64,000 nucleotides of DNA. It comes from Rhynchopus euleeides. Taxonomy: Eukaryota; Euglenozoa; Diplonemea; Diplonemida; Diplonemidae. This document shows positions 49,638 to 60,665 of the stretch, piece by piece. Both the position numbers and the translations under genes were made by a program. Positions within the stretch are counted from its first letter, which is position 1, and each line of letters begins with the position of its first letter. The stretch spans positions 868,001 to 932,000 of the forward strand of contig OY723275.1 of the NCBI GenBank assembly GCA_963210315.1. The letters run 5' to 3'. Below the pieces are notes generated by a model. That model saw nothing but the letters and a program-made list of their open reading frames with translations, had not been told where the DNA came from and ran no database searches.

Positions 49638-50296
49638 GATCAACACACGCCCGCAAACCCGCAATCCAACTGCCCAGATTTCACCATCCACCAACAGAGC
49701 CAATAGCTTCGGCTGGTGTCCGACATAATGATGACGTCCGATGCTTTCATGTGCCTCCTGCTGATGGAATGCCTCCTGTTCAAGATATTCGAGGATGGGC
49801 CACCGCCATGCGCTCCCCGGCCTTCCTTCAACCAACTGGCCCGGGCCAGGGCACGCTGGTAGCCGAGCGCTTGCGGGATATGGGGTACGTGCTGAAGGTG
49901 TCGGGTGAGGAGGACGGGTTCGTGAAGAGCTCCCTTTGTCCGGACCTCACCTTCGCACCAAGCACAGAAACATCCCCTGAGGCTGGTGGTGCGGACCTTG
50001 AACCTGGGTTGGACGGGAAGGCAAAAGAGAGCACAGAGAAGCAGTCCACCCAAAAGAAAGTTGTGTCTCAGCCAACCCAACAGTCAAGCATCTTGGCATG
50101 GGCGAAGCCGGTTCGTGTGAACTCTCTCACACAGACACAGCCTTCCCAGTCCTCCCAGTCCTCCGAAAAGAAGCGCGCAGCGTCCCCGACCACCCAGACT
50201 CCCAACAAACACCGCAGGCTCTGCAAAGGGTGTAGGAAGCCTGGGCACAACATGCAGACTTGCCCCAGCAAGCCCAAGAACTTGAAGAAGAAGTAA
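49638..50296 (+). CDS. 3' part of a protein ending in a CCHC zinc knuckle (MULE-like?)
   Basis: Frame open from about 49638 (no start seen) to a stop at 50294-50296. The C-terminus is CKGCRKPGHNMQTCP followed by a Lys tail, a zinc knuckle commonly found at the C-terminus of MULE transposases. Upstream is a Gln/Ser/Thr-rich linker (SQPTQQSS, QSSQSSEKK), and before that HNDDVRCFHVPPADGM could include the last C-x-H of a SWIM finger. No catalytic core is present in the window. Probably the degraded 3' end of a transposase gene. A GTG at 49751 is sometimes the first start codon in frame but has no special support. Confidence 0.4.
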
Positions 50297-50429
50297 GTTG
50301 GGGCGTGCTGGTTGTGGCTTGTCTTTTTCACATCTTTTTTTTAAGCATCAACGCACCAACCAACCACCGACAGTGAAGCTGACAGCTCTGATGAACTGTG
50401 TATGCTTTCACTAACTCAACAAGCACCAC

Positions 50430-50590
50430 GGACTAGTCGCCCGGACGACTAGTCGGGACGACGGGTGAAATGACGACGGGTGAAACGACGGGTGGCACCC
50501 GTCGACTCGACGGGTGGACCCGTCGAGTCGACGGGTGGCACCCGTCGGCACGACGGGTGAACCTGCTGAAACGACGGGTGTTCCAGCCAT
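50430..50590. repeat. Nested palindromes of GACGGGTGGCACCCGTC
   Basis: GACGGGTGGCACCCGTCG occurs twice around ACTCGACGGGTGGACCCGTC, preceded by GACTAGTCGCCCGGACGACT. Several alternative hairpins can form. Function unknown. Confidence 0.75.
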
Positions 50591-50736
50591 TTCCTGTTGA
50601 TATGGGCCAATTTCCATTGAAAACTAGGGGAGTACCTTGCATGGCATCAGGTTATTTTTCACGCCGAACTATCTTCCCTGCACAGACCCACCCCCCCATT
50701 ACTTTCCATTTACAATTCCTAGTTGGTGAAGGGGCT

Positions 50737-50812
50737 GCCCACCGGTGGACCACCAGGAGGGGGGTGAGCCATCCAGGTGGGCAGGGGGCCTGGGGGTGGG
50801 GCCTCAAAACAA
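50737..50812 (+). repeat. Segment resembling 21473-21560 in the hAT gene
   Basis: Same order of blocks: GGTGGACCACCAGGAGGGG, CCAGGTGGGCAGGGGGCCTG, GGGGCCTCAAAAC. It lies just downstream of the broken gene at 53367-50892. Confidence 0.5.
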
Positions 50813-50891
50813 CTCCCTCCCACGACGTCACTCCGCTCTCGAGGACAAACAAAATCACCTACGTACCTGAACTGCCAAACACCCCCCCCCC

Positions 50892-53367
50892 CTCACTTAC
50901 GGGTGCGCGGATCTCATGTGCTCGTCGCGCTTTACAGTGGTTTTAAAGAGCTCGAAACAAACACAGCAACGCTTTTTCAGCACGCGCGAATGGTGACTGA
51001 GGTAGTGCTGGCTCAGTCCCTTCGGTTGTCCGTTTGCCGCACTCCTGGCATGTGACAGTGCAGGTCTGACACGGCGCGTTGTTTTGCGGCCGATGTGCAG
51101 CATCATAATGCGCAAACAGTGCTTCTCTCGTGTGGGCAACTTTGGAGCACACAATGCAGATATGCTGCTGCACAGGCACTGTACCGGATGGCGTTGGTTC
51201 TGGCACTTCTGGCACATCCTCGCTGTTGCCCCAGGATTTGGACTTGCAGATGCATGCGAGCAGCGTTGCCTTTGGAGTGGTATTTTCCGGGTCGCCCAGA
51301 AATTGTTGGCCCCATCGCCCCCTTTTTGTGACGTGAGATCCAAGGCCGAGGGACTCGAGTCTCCGCTGCAGTGCTGCCGTTGCTCCCTTCCAACAAGCGT
51401 TCCTCGCAGTGACACGGCGGCAAAGCTTTATCGCGCCGAACTTCAGGAGGGTCGGTTGGTCCAGCAGGCCGCACCCCTTGCCTTTGGTCCTCTGCATTTC
51501 GAAGAGCAGCAGGTCCCGTTCGGCGGTCTGCTGCGATGTCACCCTCAGGGCATGGCGTTTGGAGACGCCATTCCCCCTCTCCAGTTCCTCGTCACTCAGG
51601 GCGAGGGGGTGTGCATCTTCTGGATCAAACCAGTGGCTCATCGAATATGGATATACCGTATACCTACCACCCCCCGTGTATATGTCACCCCCCAAAAGGG
51701 GTGTGTTTATGTCACCCCCAGGCGGCCCTGGCGGGGGGTGACATGCACTAACCTGCCACCCCCCGTGTATATGTCACCCCCTAAAAGGTGTGTTCATGTC
51801 ACCCCCCTCCCGATTTTTGCACCTGGGGGGGGGTGACATATACACGGGGGGTGGTAGGTACGTAAATATTTTGGAACGTAAATATTATGGAACGTAAATA
51901 TTTTGGAACGCTGGTGGGTTGGCGTTCCAGATTTTTTTCGTTCCATAATATTTACAGGGCTTTCTGCGACTCGGGGACTTGGACCAGGTGATCGGACGGC
52001 ATACAGAGTCCCTGACGGGACCTACTCGTGCACTTTTCGCGCGATTCCTGAGCCAAGCCATCCTCACCACCGAGTCCCCAACTGGCCCTGTAAATATTTT
52101 GGAACGTAAATATTATGGAACGGACCGGGCAAAAATGGGCCCGTTCCATAATATTTACGTTCCATAATATTTACGTATACGGTATGTAACACCACGCCCC
52201 TCGGATGTTCTCCCAGGTGACACCCACTCCAGGACAAACACAAGGATGTGCATTGCGATGAGCGAGAAGATGAACTCTTTCGCGCACTTTCCCTCCTGGT
52301 GGTACTTGATGGGGATGTCGTTGTAGCGGAAATGCACAAGCATTTCCATTACAATACAGAGTAGATGCTGCACCCCTTCGTCTTGGCAATGGTGAGTAAG
52401 CGACTCAGAACATCTCTGACCTGGTTTCCCGTCATGTTGGAACACGTTGAGCTGCCAAGGACAGCCTTCTGCACGGCAGGTCCATCAGGCAAGATCTCTG
52501 CGAGTATTGCGATGAACCCGTTTATGTCGTGCAGGGGGTGTGATCGTGTACGCTGTGGAGGTGAACACCCCTGCGTACAGGCTCTCAAACCCAGCTTCAT
52601 GAAGTTCCTGGATGCTAGCCCTGTGGCAGGCGTGGAGCTGTTTCAACCAGTCATTTCGTGGTGTGGTACAAAACGCGCTCCTGTGCGAAGATGACCCCAT
52701 CTTACTAAATGCCGACCACAGCTCAAGATGGTCCCCTGCTACCCTAAGCAGGCGAGCCGAAACATCACGTTCGCCTTTTCGAAAACCCCTCTCTGCACTC
52801 TTGCGATTTGCTTCAGGAAGTTGAACGTGAACCACGTTCTGTACTCATCCTTCTGCTAATCGGCAACTGTCACCAACCGTGTTGCGAAGGCACCGTCGAA
52901 AATTCCTACGGCCAGCCTGCTCTGCTGGGTCTTCTGTGCCTGTTTCTTCTCCGCCTCGTACAGCTTCACCATAGCTGCAGTGCCGCGGGGCAGGCGTCGG
53001 CCATCTCCTTGAGCCCTGTCGGGTGGTCCTTCCCGTTGCTCTTCCGGAGGCCCAACCCGACAAACTCGATGTCTGACCCGCTATTGACACGGGCAGCGTA
53101 CATCGTGCGACCCTCCTTCGCGGTCGACTTGCTGATCACCCCACCCCCCAGCTTCTCATACTTTTTGTACAGGGCAAGACTGATGATGGGATCAGTCGAC
53201 TTGATGGTAGTATTCGCCAGCTTGCCGAGAAGCTGCTTCAGGGCCATGTGGCTCAACCCATCAGCATCACGCTCGACAACATACGTGTTGATCCAAGCAC
53301 GTACAAACACCGTCATGTCCACAGCGCTGGCGAGGGCCTGCGCTGCAGTACGCTTTGCCGCTGGCAT
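50892..53367 (-). pseudogene. Second, broken copy of the unrecognised family, with C2H2 zinc fingers
   Basis: Starts at MPAAKRTAAQALASAV (53367), ten bases inside the left end of CATG element E3. The first part is open to about 52966; then several stops and frame changes interrupt it (around 52960-52740, 52560-52450). The middle part has LHEAGFESLYAGVF and LVHFRYNDIPIKY. A TA-targeting element (51656-52182) interrupts the coding sequence; on removal the frame reads straight across to YSMSHWFDPEDAHPL. The C-terminal part has CIVCSKVAHTREALFAHYDA AH-type fingers and, after a frameshift near 51010, CCVCFELFKTTVKRDEH. Thus the family has at least two C2H2 fingers at its C-terminus, not evident in the 9551-10687 copy. 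Clearly inactive in this form. Confidence 0.6.
51656..52182. mobile_element. 527-bp foldback element with CCGTATAC ends and TA target duplication
   Basis: Ends CCGTATAC and GTATACGG, TA at 51654-51655 and 52183-52184. Contains a ~200-bp hairpin (51661-51863, arms TACCTACCACCCCCCGTGTA) and inverted copies of CGTAAATATTATGGAACG. End sequence and target resemble the element at 11014-11394 (CCGTATTCGG). Confidence 0.75.
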
Positions 53368-53376
53368 TGATTGGTG

Positions 53377-56300
53377 CATGGGCTGCAGGGAATCGGATTC
53401 CTGGAATCGAGAATCCGATTCCGGAATCGAAAAACCGAGTGGAATCCGATTCCACAAAAAAAGTCAAAAAATAGATTTCCCATTGGGTGACACTTGGTTT
53501 TTCATGGTTTTGTACGGGAAAAAGACAATGCGATTTTTCGTGATTTTTCACCTCGGATGAGCCTCGATTTCGCAAAGTCGTCGGATTACCGAGACTTCTT
53601 GCTGAGCAGTGAATGGGGTCTGGCGAAATGAGGGCAGGAACATGCTTAGATTGACGATTCAGTGCGAAATAATGGTCATCGTGGATTCCGCGAGCCAAAT
53701 TAGGTAGTCATTTTTCTGCTTGCGTTTTTTTAGTTGTATTTTTTTCGCGAATCTGGGCCATAAAATGGATTTTGGTGGGCGACCGAAATCCACCCCATGG
53801 GCTGCAGGGAATCGGATTCCTGGAATCGAGAATCCGATTCCGGAATCGAAAAACCGAGTGGAATCCGATTCCACAAAAAAAGTCAAAAAATAGATTTCCC
53901 ATTGGGTGACACTTGGTTTTTCATGGTTTTGTACGGGAAAAAGACAATGCGATTTTTCGTGATTTTTCACCTCGGATGAGCCTCGATTTCGCAAAGTCGT
54001 CGGATTACCGAGACTTCTTGCTGAGCAGTGAATGGGGTCTGGCGAAATGAGGGCAGGAACATGCTTAGATTGACGATTCAGTGCGAAATAATGGTCATCG
54101 TGGATTCCGCGAGCCAAATTAGGTAGTCATTTTTCTGCTTGCGTTTTTTTAGTTGTATTTTTTTCGCGAATCTGGGCCATAAAATGGATTTTGGTGGGCG
54201 ACCGAAATCCACCCCATGGGCTGCAGGGAATCGGATTCCTGGAATCGAGAATCCGATTCCGGAATCGAAAAACCGAGTGGAATCCGATTCCACAAAAAAA
54301 GTCAAAAAATAGATTTCCCATTGGGTGACACTTGGTTTTTCATGGTTTTGTACGGGAAAAAGACAATGCGATTTTTCGTGATTTTTCACCTCGGATGAGC
54401 CTCGATTTCGCAAAGTCGTCGGATTACCGAGACTTCTTGCTGAGCAGTGAATGGGGTCTGGCGAAATGAGGGCAGGAACATGCTTAGATTGACGATTCAG
54501 TGCGAAATAATGGTCATCGTGGATTCCGCGAGCCAAATTAGGTAGTCATTTTTCTGCTTGCGTTTTTTTAGTTGTATTTTTTTCGCGAATCTGGGCCATA
54601 AAATGGATTTTGGTGGGCGACCGAAATCCACCCCATGGGCTGCAGGGAATCGGATTCCTGGAATCGAGAATCCGATTCCGGAATCGAAAAACCGAGTGGA
54701 ATCCGATTCCACAAAAAAAGTCAAAAAATAGATTTCCCATTGGGTGACACTTGGTTTTTCATGGTTTTGTACGGGAAAAAGACAATGCGATTTTTCGTGA
54801 TTTTTCACCTCGGATGAGCCTCGATTTCGCAAAGTCGTCGGATTACCGAGACTTCTTGCTGAGCAGTGAATGGGGTCTGGCGAAATGAGGGCAGGAACAT
54901 GCTTAGATTGACGATTCAGTGCGAAATAATGGTCATCGTGGATTCCGCGAGCCAAATTAGGTAGTCATTTTTCTGCTTGCGTTTTTTTAGTTGTATTTTT
55001 TTCGCGAATCTGGGCCATAAAATGGATTTTGGTGGGCGACCGAAATCCACCCCATGGGCTGCAGGGAATCGGATTCCTGGAATCGAGAATCCGATTCCGG
55101 AATCGAAAAACCGAGTGGAATCCGATTCCACAAAAAAAGTCAAAAAATAGATTTCCCATTGGGTGACACTTGGTTTTTCATGGTTTTGTACGGGAAAAAG
55201 ACAATGCGATTTTTCGTGATTTTTCACCTCGGATGAGCCTCGATTTCGCAAAGTCGTCGGATTACCGAGACTTCTTGCTGAGCAGTGAATGGGGTCTGGC
55301 GAAATGAGGGCAGGAACATGCTTAGATTGACGATTCAGTGCGAAATAATGGTCATCGTGGATTCCGCGAGCCAAATTAGGTAGTCATTTTTCTGCTTGCG
55401 TTTTTTTAGTTGTATTTTTTTCGCGAATCTGGGCCATAAAATGGATTTTGGTGGGCGACCGAAATCCACCCCATGGGCTGCAGGGAATCGGATTCCTGGA
55501 ATCGAGAATCCGATTCCGGAATCGAAAAACCGAGTGGAATCCGATTCCACAAAAAAAGTCAAAAAATAGATTTCCCATTGGGTGACACTTGGTTTTTCAT
55601 GGTTTTGTACGGGAAAAAGACAATGCGATTTTTCGTGATTTTTCACCTCGGATGAGCCTCGATTTCGCAAAGTCGTCGGATTACCGAGACTTCTTGCTGA
55701 GCAGTGAATGGGGTCTGGCGAAATGAGGGCAGGAACATGCTTAGATTGACGATTCAGTGCGAAATAATGGTCATCGTGGATTCCGCGAGCCAAATTAGGT
55801 AGTCATTTTTCTGCTTGCGTTTTTTTAGTTGTATTTTTTTCGCGAATCTGGGCCATAAAATGGATTTTGGTGGGCGACCGAAATCCACCCCATGGGCTGC
55901 AGGGAATCGGATTCCTGGAATCGAGAATCCGATTCCGGAATCGAAAAACCGAGTGGAATCCGATTCCACAAAAAAAGTCAAAAAATAGATTTCCCATTGG
56001 GTGACACTTGGTTTTTCATGGTTTTGTACGGGAAAAAGACAATGCGATTTTTCGTGATTTTTCACCTCGGATGAGCCTCGATTTCGCAAAGTCGTCGGAT
56101 TACCGAGACTTCTTGCTGAGCAGTGAATGGGGTCTGGCGAAATGAGGGCAGGAACATGCTTAGATTGACGATTCAGTGCGAAATAATGGTCATCGTGGAT
56201 TCCGCGAGCCAAATTAGGTAGTCATTTTTCTGCTTGCGTTTTTTTAGTTGTATTTTTTTCGCGAATCTGGGCCATAAAATGGATTTTGGTGGGCGACCGA

Positions 56301-59055
56301 AATCCACCCCATGGGCTGCAGGGAATCGGATTCCTGGAATCGAGAATCCGATTCCGGAATCGAAAAACCGAGTGGAATCCGATTCCACAAAAAAAGTCAA
56401 AAAATAGATTTCCCATTGGGTGACACTTGGTTTTTCATGGTTTTGTACGGGAAAAAGACAATGCGATTTTTCGTGATTTTTCACCTCGGATGAGCCTCGA
56501 TTTCGCAAAGTCGTCGGATTACCGAGACTTCTTGCTGAGCAGTGAATGGGGTCTGGCGAAATGAGGGCAGGAACATGCTTAGATTGACGATTCAGTGCGA
56601 AATAATGGCCATCGTGGATTCCACGAGCCAAATTAGGTAGTCATTTTTCTGCTTGCGTTTTTTTAGTTGTATTTTTTTCGCGAATCTGGGCCATAAAATG
56701 GATTTTTGGTGGGCGACCGAAATCCACCCCATGGGCTGCAGGGAATCGGATTCCTGGAATCGAGAATCCGATTCCGGAATCGAAAAACCGAGTGGAATCC
56801 GATTCCACAAAAAAAGTCAAAAAATAGATTTCCCATTGGGTGACACTTGGTTTTTCACGGTTTTGTACGGGAAAAAGACAATGCGATTTTTCGTGATTTT
56901 TCACCTCGGATGAGCCTCGATTTCGCAAAGTCGTCGGATTACCGAGACTTCTTGCTGAGCAGTGAATGGGGTCTGGCGAAATGAGGGCAGGAACATGCTT
57001 AGATTGACGATTCAGTGCGAAATAATGGCCATCGTGGATTCCACGAGCCAAATTAGGTAGTCATTTTTCTGCTTGCGTTTTTTTAGTTGTATTTTTTTCG
57101 CGAATCTGGGCCATAAAATGGATTTTTGGTGGGCGACCGAAATCCACCCCATGGGCTGCAGGGAATCGGATTCCTGGAATCGAGAATCCGATTCCGGAAT
57201 CGAAAAACCGAGTGGAATCCGATTCCACAAAAAAAGTCAAAAAATAGATTTCCCATTGGGTGACACTTGGTTTTTCACGGTTTTGTACGGGAAAAAGACA
57301 ATGCGATTTTTCGTGATTTTTCACCTCGGATGAGCCTCGATTTCGCAAAGTCGTCGGATTACCGAGACTTCTTGCTGAGCAGTGAATGGGGTCTGGCGAA
57401 ATGAGGGCAGGAACATGCTTAGATTGACGATTCAGTGCGAAATAATGGCCATCGTGGATTCCACGAGCCAAATTAGGTAGTCATTTTTCTGCTTGCGTTT
57501 TTTTAGTTGTATTTTTTTCGCGAATCTGGGCCATAAAATGGATTTTTGGTGGGCGACCGAAATCCACCCCATGGGCTGCAGGGAATCGGATTCCTGGAAT
57601 CGAGAATCCGATTCCGGAATCGAAAAACCGAGTGGAATCCGATTCCACAAAAAAAGTCAAAAAATAGATTTCCCATTGGGTGACACTTGGTTTTTCACGG
57701 TTTTGTACGGGAAAAAGACAATGCGATTTTTCGTGATTTTTCACCTCGGATGAGCCTCGATTTCGCAAAGTCGTCGGATTACCGAGACTTCTTGCTGAGC
57801 AGTGAATGGGGTCTGGCGAAATGAGGGCAGGAACATGCTTAGATTGACGATTCAGTGCGAAATAATGGCCATCGTGGATTCCACGAGCCAAATTAGGTAG
57901 TCATTTTTCTGCTTGCGTTTTTTTAGTTGTATTTTTTTCGCGAATCTGGGCCATAAAATGGATTTTTGGTGGGCGACCGAAATCCACCCCATGGGCTGCA
58001 GGGAATCGGATTCCTGGAATCGAGAATCCGATTCCGGAATCGAAAAACCGAGTGGAATCCGATTCCACAAAAAAAGTCAAAAAATAGATTTCCCATTGGG
58101 TGACACTTGGTTTTTCACGGTTTTGTACGGGAAAAAGACAATGCGATTTTTCGTGATTTTTCACCTCGGATGAGCCTCGATTTCGCAAAGTCGTCGGATT
58201 ACCGAGACTTCTTGCTGAGCAGTGAATGGGGTCTGGCGAAATGAGGGCAGGAACATGCTTAGATTGACGATTCAGTGCGAAATAATGGCCATCGTGGATT
58301 CCACGAGCCAAATTAGGTAGTCATTTTTCTGCTTGCGTTTTTTTAGTTGTATTTTTTTCGCGAATCTGGGCCATAAAATGGATTTTTGGTGGGCGACCGA
58401 AATCCACCCCATGGGCTGCAGGGAATCGGATTCCTGGAATCGAGAATCCGATTCCGGAATCGAAAAACCGAGTGGAATCCGATTCCACAAAAAAAGTCAA
58501 AAAATAGATTTCCCATTGGGTGACACTTGGTTTTTCACGGTTTTGTACGGGAAAAAGACAATGCGATTTTTCGTGATTTTTCACCTCGGATGAGCCTCGA
58601 TTTCGCAAAGTCGTCGGATTACCGAGACTTCTTGCTGAGCAGTGAATGGGGTCTGGCGAAATGAGGGCAGGAACATGCTTAGATTGACGATTCAGTGCGA
58701 AATAATGGCCATCGTGGATTCCACGAGCCAAATTAGGTAGTCATTTTTCTGCTTGCGTTTTTTTAGTTGTATTTTTTTCGCGAATCTGGGCCATAAAATG
58801 GATTTTTGGTGGGCGACCGAAATCCACCCCATGGGCTGCAGGGAATCGGATTCCTGGAATCGAGAATCCGATTCCGGAATCGAAAAACCGAGTGGAATCC
58901 GATTCCACAAAAAAAGTCAAAAAATAGATTTCCCATTGGGTGACACTTGGTTTTTCACGGTTTTGTACGGGAAAAAGACAATGCGATTTTTCGTGATTTT
59001 TCACCTCGGATGAGCCTCGATTTCGCAAAGTCGTCGGATTACCGAGACTTCGCGA
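53377..59055. repeat. Array of about 13.5 units, seven of 419 bp and six of 420 bp
   Basis: Unit starts (CATGGGCTGCAGGG) fall at about 53377, 53796, 54215, 54634, 55053, 55472, 55891 and 56310, then 56730, 57150, 57570, 57990, 58410 and 58830. The second block shares an extra T (GATTTTTGG), TTTCACGG for TTTCATGG and GGCCATCG for GGTCATCG. Units within each block are almost identical. Each unit includes the CATGGGCTGCA terminus sequence. Confidence 0.95.
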
Positions 59056-59535
59056 AGAGAGGCGAAGCCGAGTAGGCGCTGCCCCGGCGCCGGGGGTTTG
59101 GGGGGCTCTGCCCCCCAACCCCGCCGGAGGCGAAATTTTTTTTGGGCCTTTTTTGTTAAGGTGTACCGAAAATCGACTTTTTTCGGGAGAACATCCTCGG
59201 CCGCGCACTTTACGTGCGCGTGCCGGGGAGGGGGGGGGGGGGAAGCCCGCCGCAGGCGCCGGAAATTTTTGGGGTCTAAAAAAGAAGGTGTACCGAACAG
59301 GGCTGTTCCTAACTGGGGGGCTTGTTCCCCACTTTCAGGATTCTGAACTTTTTTTCTAAGAATTTTTGTAAGGGGGAAAAAAGTTTTTTTCTAAGAATTT
59401 TGTTAGGGGATTTTTTTTCTAAGGTTGTTTCGCAGAGGAAAAAACGTTTTCTAAGTTTTCCCCAGTCGACAGGGCGCGCACAAGGATGGAAGGGAAGTCT
59501 GTCCCCCGTACCGTTCGCCTTGCTGGCCAACTGGA

Positions 59536-59943
59536 GAGCCAGACGTTCACTACCGTGGCCTCCGGCGGCTGGGGGGCACCGCCCCCCAGACCCCCCTGTG
59601 GCATACGTCTCGTACTCAAGTCCTTCGAATCCCATCAGGTCGGGGTCCAACCACTCCAGTCGCCTCTGAGGACGCAGCCAACTCGCACAGAATCTGTACG
59701 CCCACACGAACAGATGTTCGCTACCGTGGCCTCCGGCGGCTGGGGGGCACCGCCCCCCAGACCCCCCTGTGGCATACGTCTCGTACTCAAGTCCTTCGAA
59801 TCCCATCAGGTCGGGGTCCAACCACTCCAGTCGCCTCTGAGGACGCAGCCAACTCGCACAGAATCTGTACGCCCACACGAACAGATGTTCGCTACCGTGG
59901 CCTCCGGCGGCTGGGGGGCTCCGCCCCCCAGACCCCCCATGTA
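59536..59943. repeat. 171-bp tandem repeat, about 2.4 units, each with the GC hairpin module
   Basis: Starts of CTACCGTGGCCTCCGGCGGC lie at 59550, 59721 and 59892. The first two units have GGGGGGCACCGCCCCCC and the third GGGGGGCTCCGCCCCCC. Related to the two modules at 7755-7953. Confidence 0.85.
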
Positions 59944-60665
59944 GCGTGTGCCCGTCCATCTATCTCACTTCCCCGGGTCCAGTGCAGCATAGGAGGTCAG
60001 CACCACATCCATGAAGCGCTTCTTCGAAGCCTGACTGACATCGGACAGGAGGTCGGGCTTCCCCACCTGGGAGGTACACTTGCCGCGTTCGCGACATGCG
60101 TGACACGCAACACGCTACCTGAAACGTGAGTGTGCCTTGCTAACACGAGCATTTCAACGGTCTGCCGACGACCGTTCCCCAAACCAGTAAACCAGCAGTT
60201 TTGGAAAATCGGAGAGATCACCCTACTGTGCTGAGTATGGTGCGCACCACTGCAAAAATCCCCGGGAGCTTTTGGGCTTTCAGACCTGAAGGGGCCAGCA
60301 GGTGGGTGGCGTCGGGGAGTGGCAGCTTTGTAACTGTCCTCCAGCTGCTGGCATGTCCAGCCCTGCGAGAGTGCCAAGGTGTATTGAGTCCCTGCGGAGC
60401 ACAACCCCCGATGAGAATGAGTGCCAGATGATCCTCATTCATTTTCAGCTGTAACGCGCATGAGGGGCACTCTCTGCCGCAAGCATCTCTGGGCATCACC
60501 CGAGAGCTGTCACATGATGACGCGGAGAGAAATCAGAGAAAAAGTCCCGCCTGACGGGCACGCGCCTGGAAACTGTGGGGGGGCGAGCAAAAAATCCCTT
60601 GTAAAAATTCTTAGAAAAAACCTGGTTCCCCGACCCAAAAAACCTGGAAAAAGGGCTCGTTCCCC
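59944..60665. other. Rest of the hAT-like element, no gene recognised
   Basis: Unique sequence inside the 59298-60676 insertion. Frames on both strands are short and lack motifs. Confidence 0.4.

Noticed and set aside
53659..59208. Repeated 136-155-residue minus-strand frames in the 419/420-bp array
   Set aside because: Period not divisible by three, frames end within each unit, and the peptide is a direct reading of GATTCCGGAATC palindromes. No sign of coding selection.
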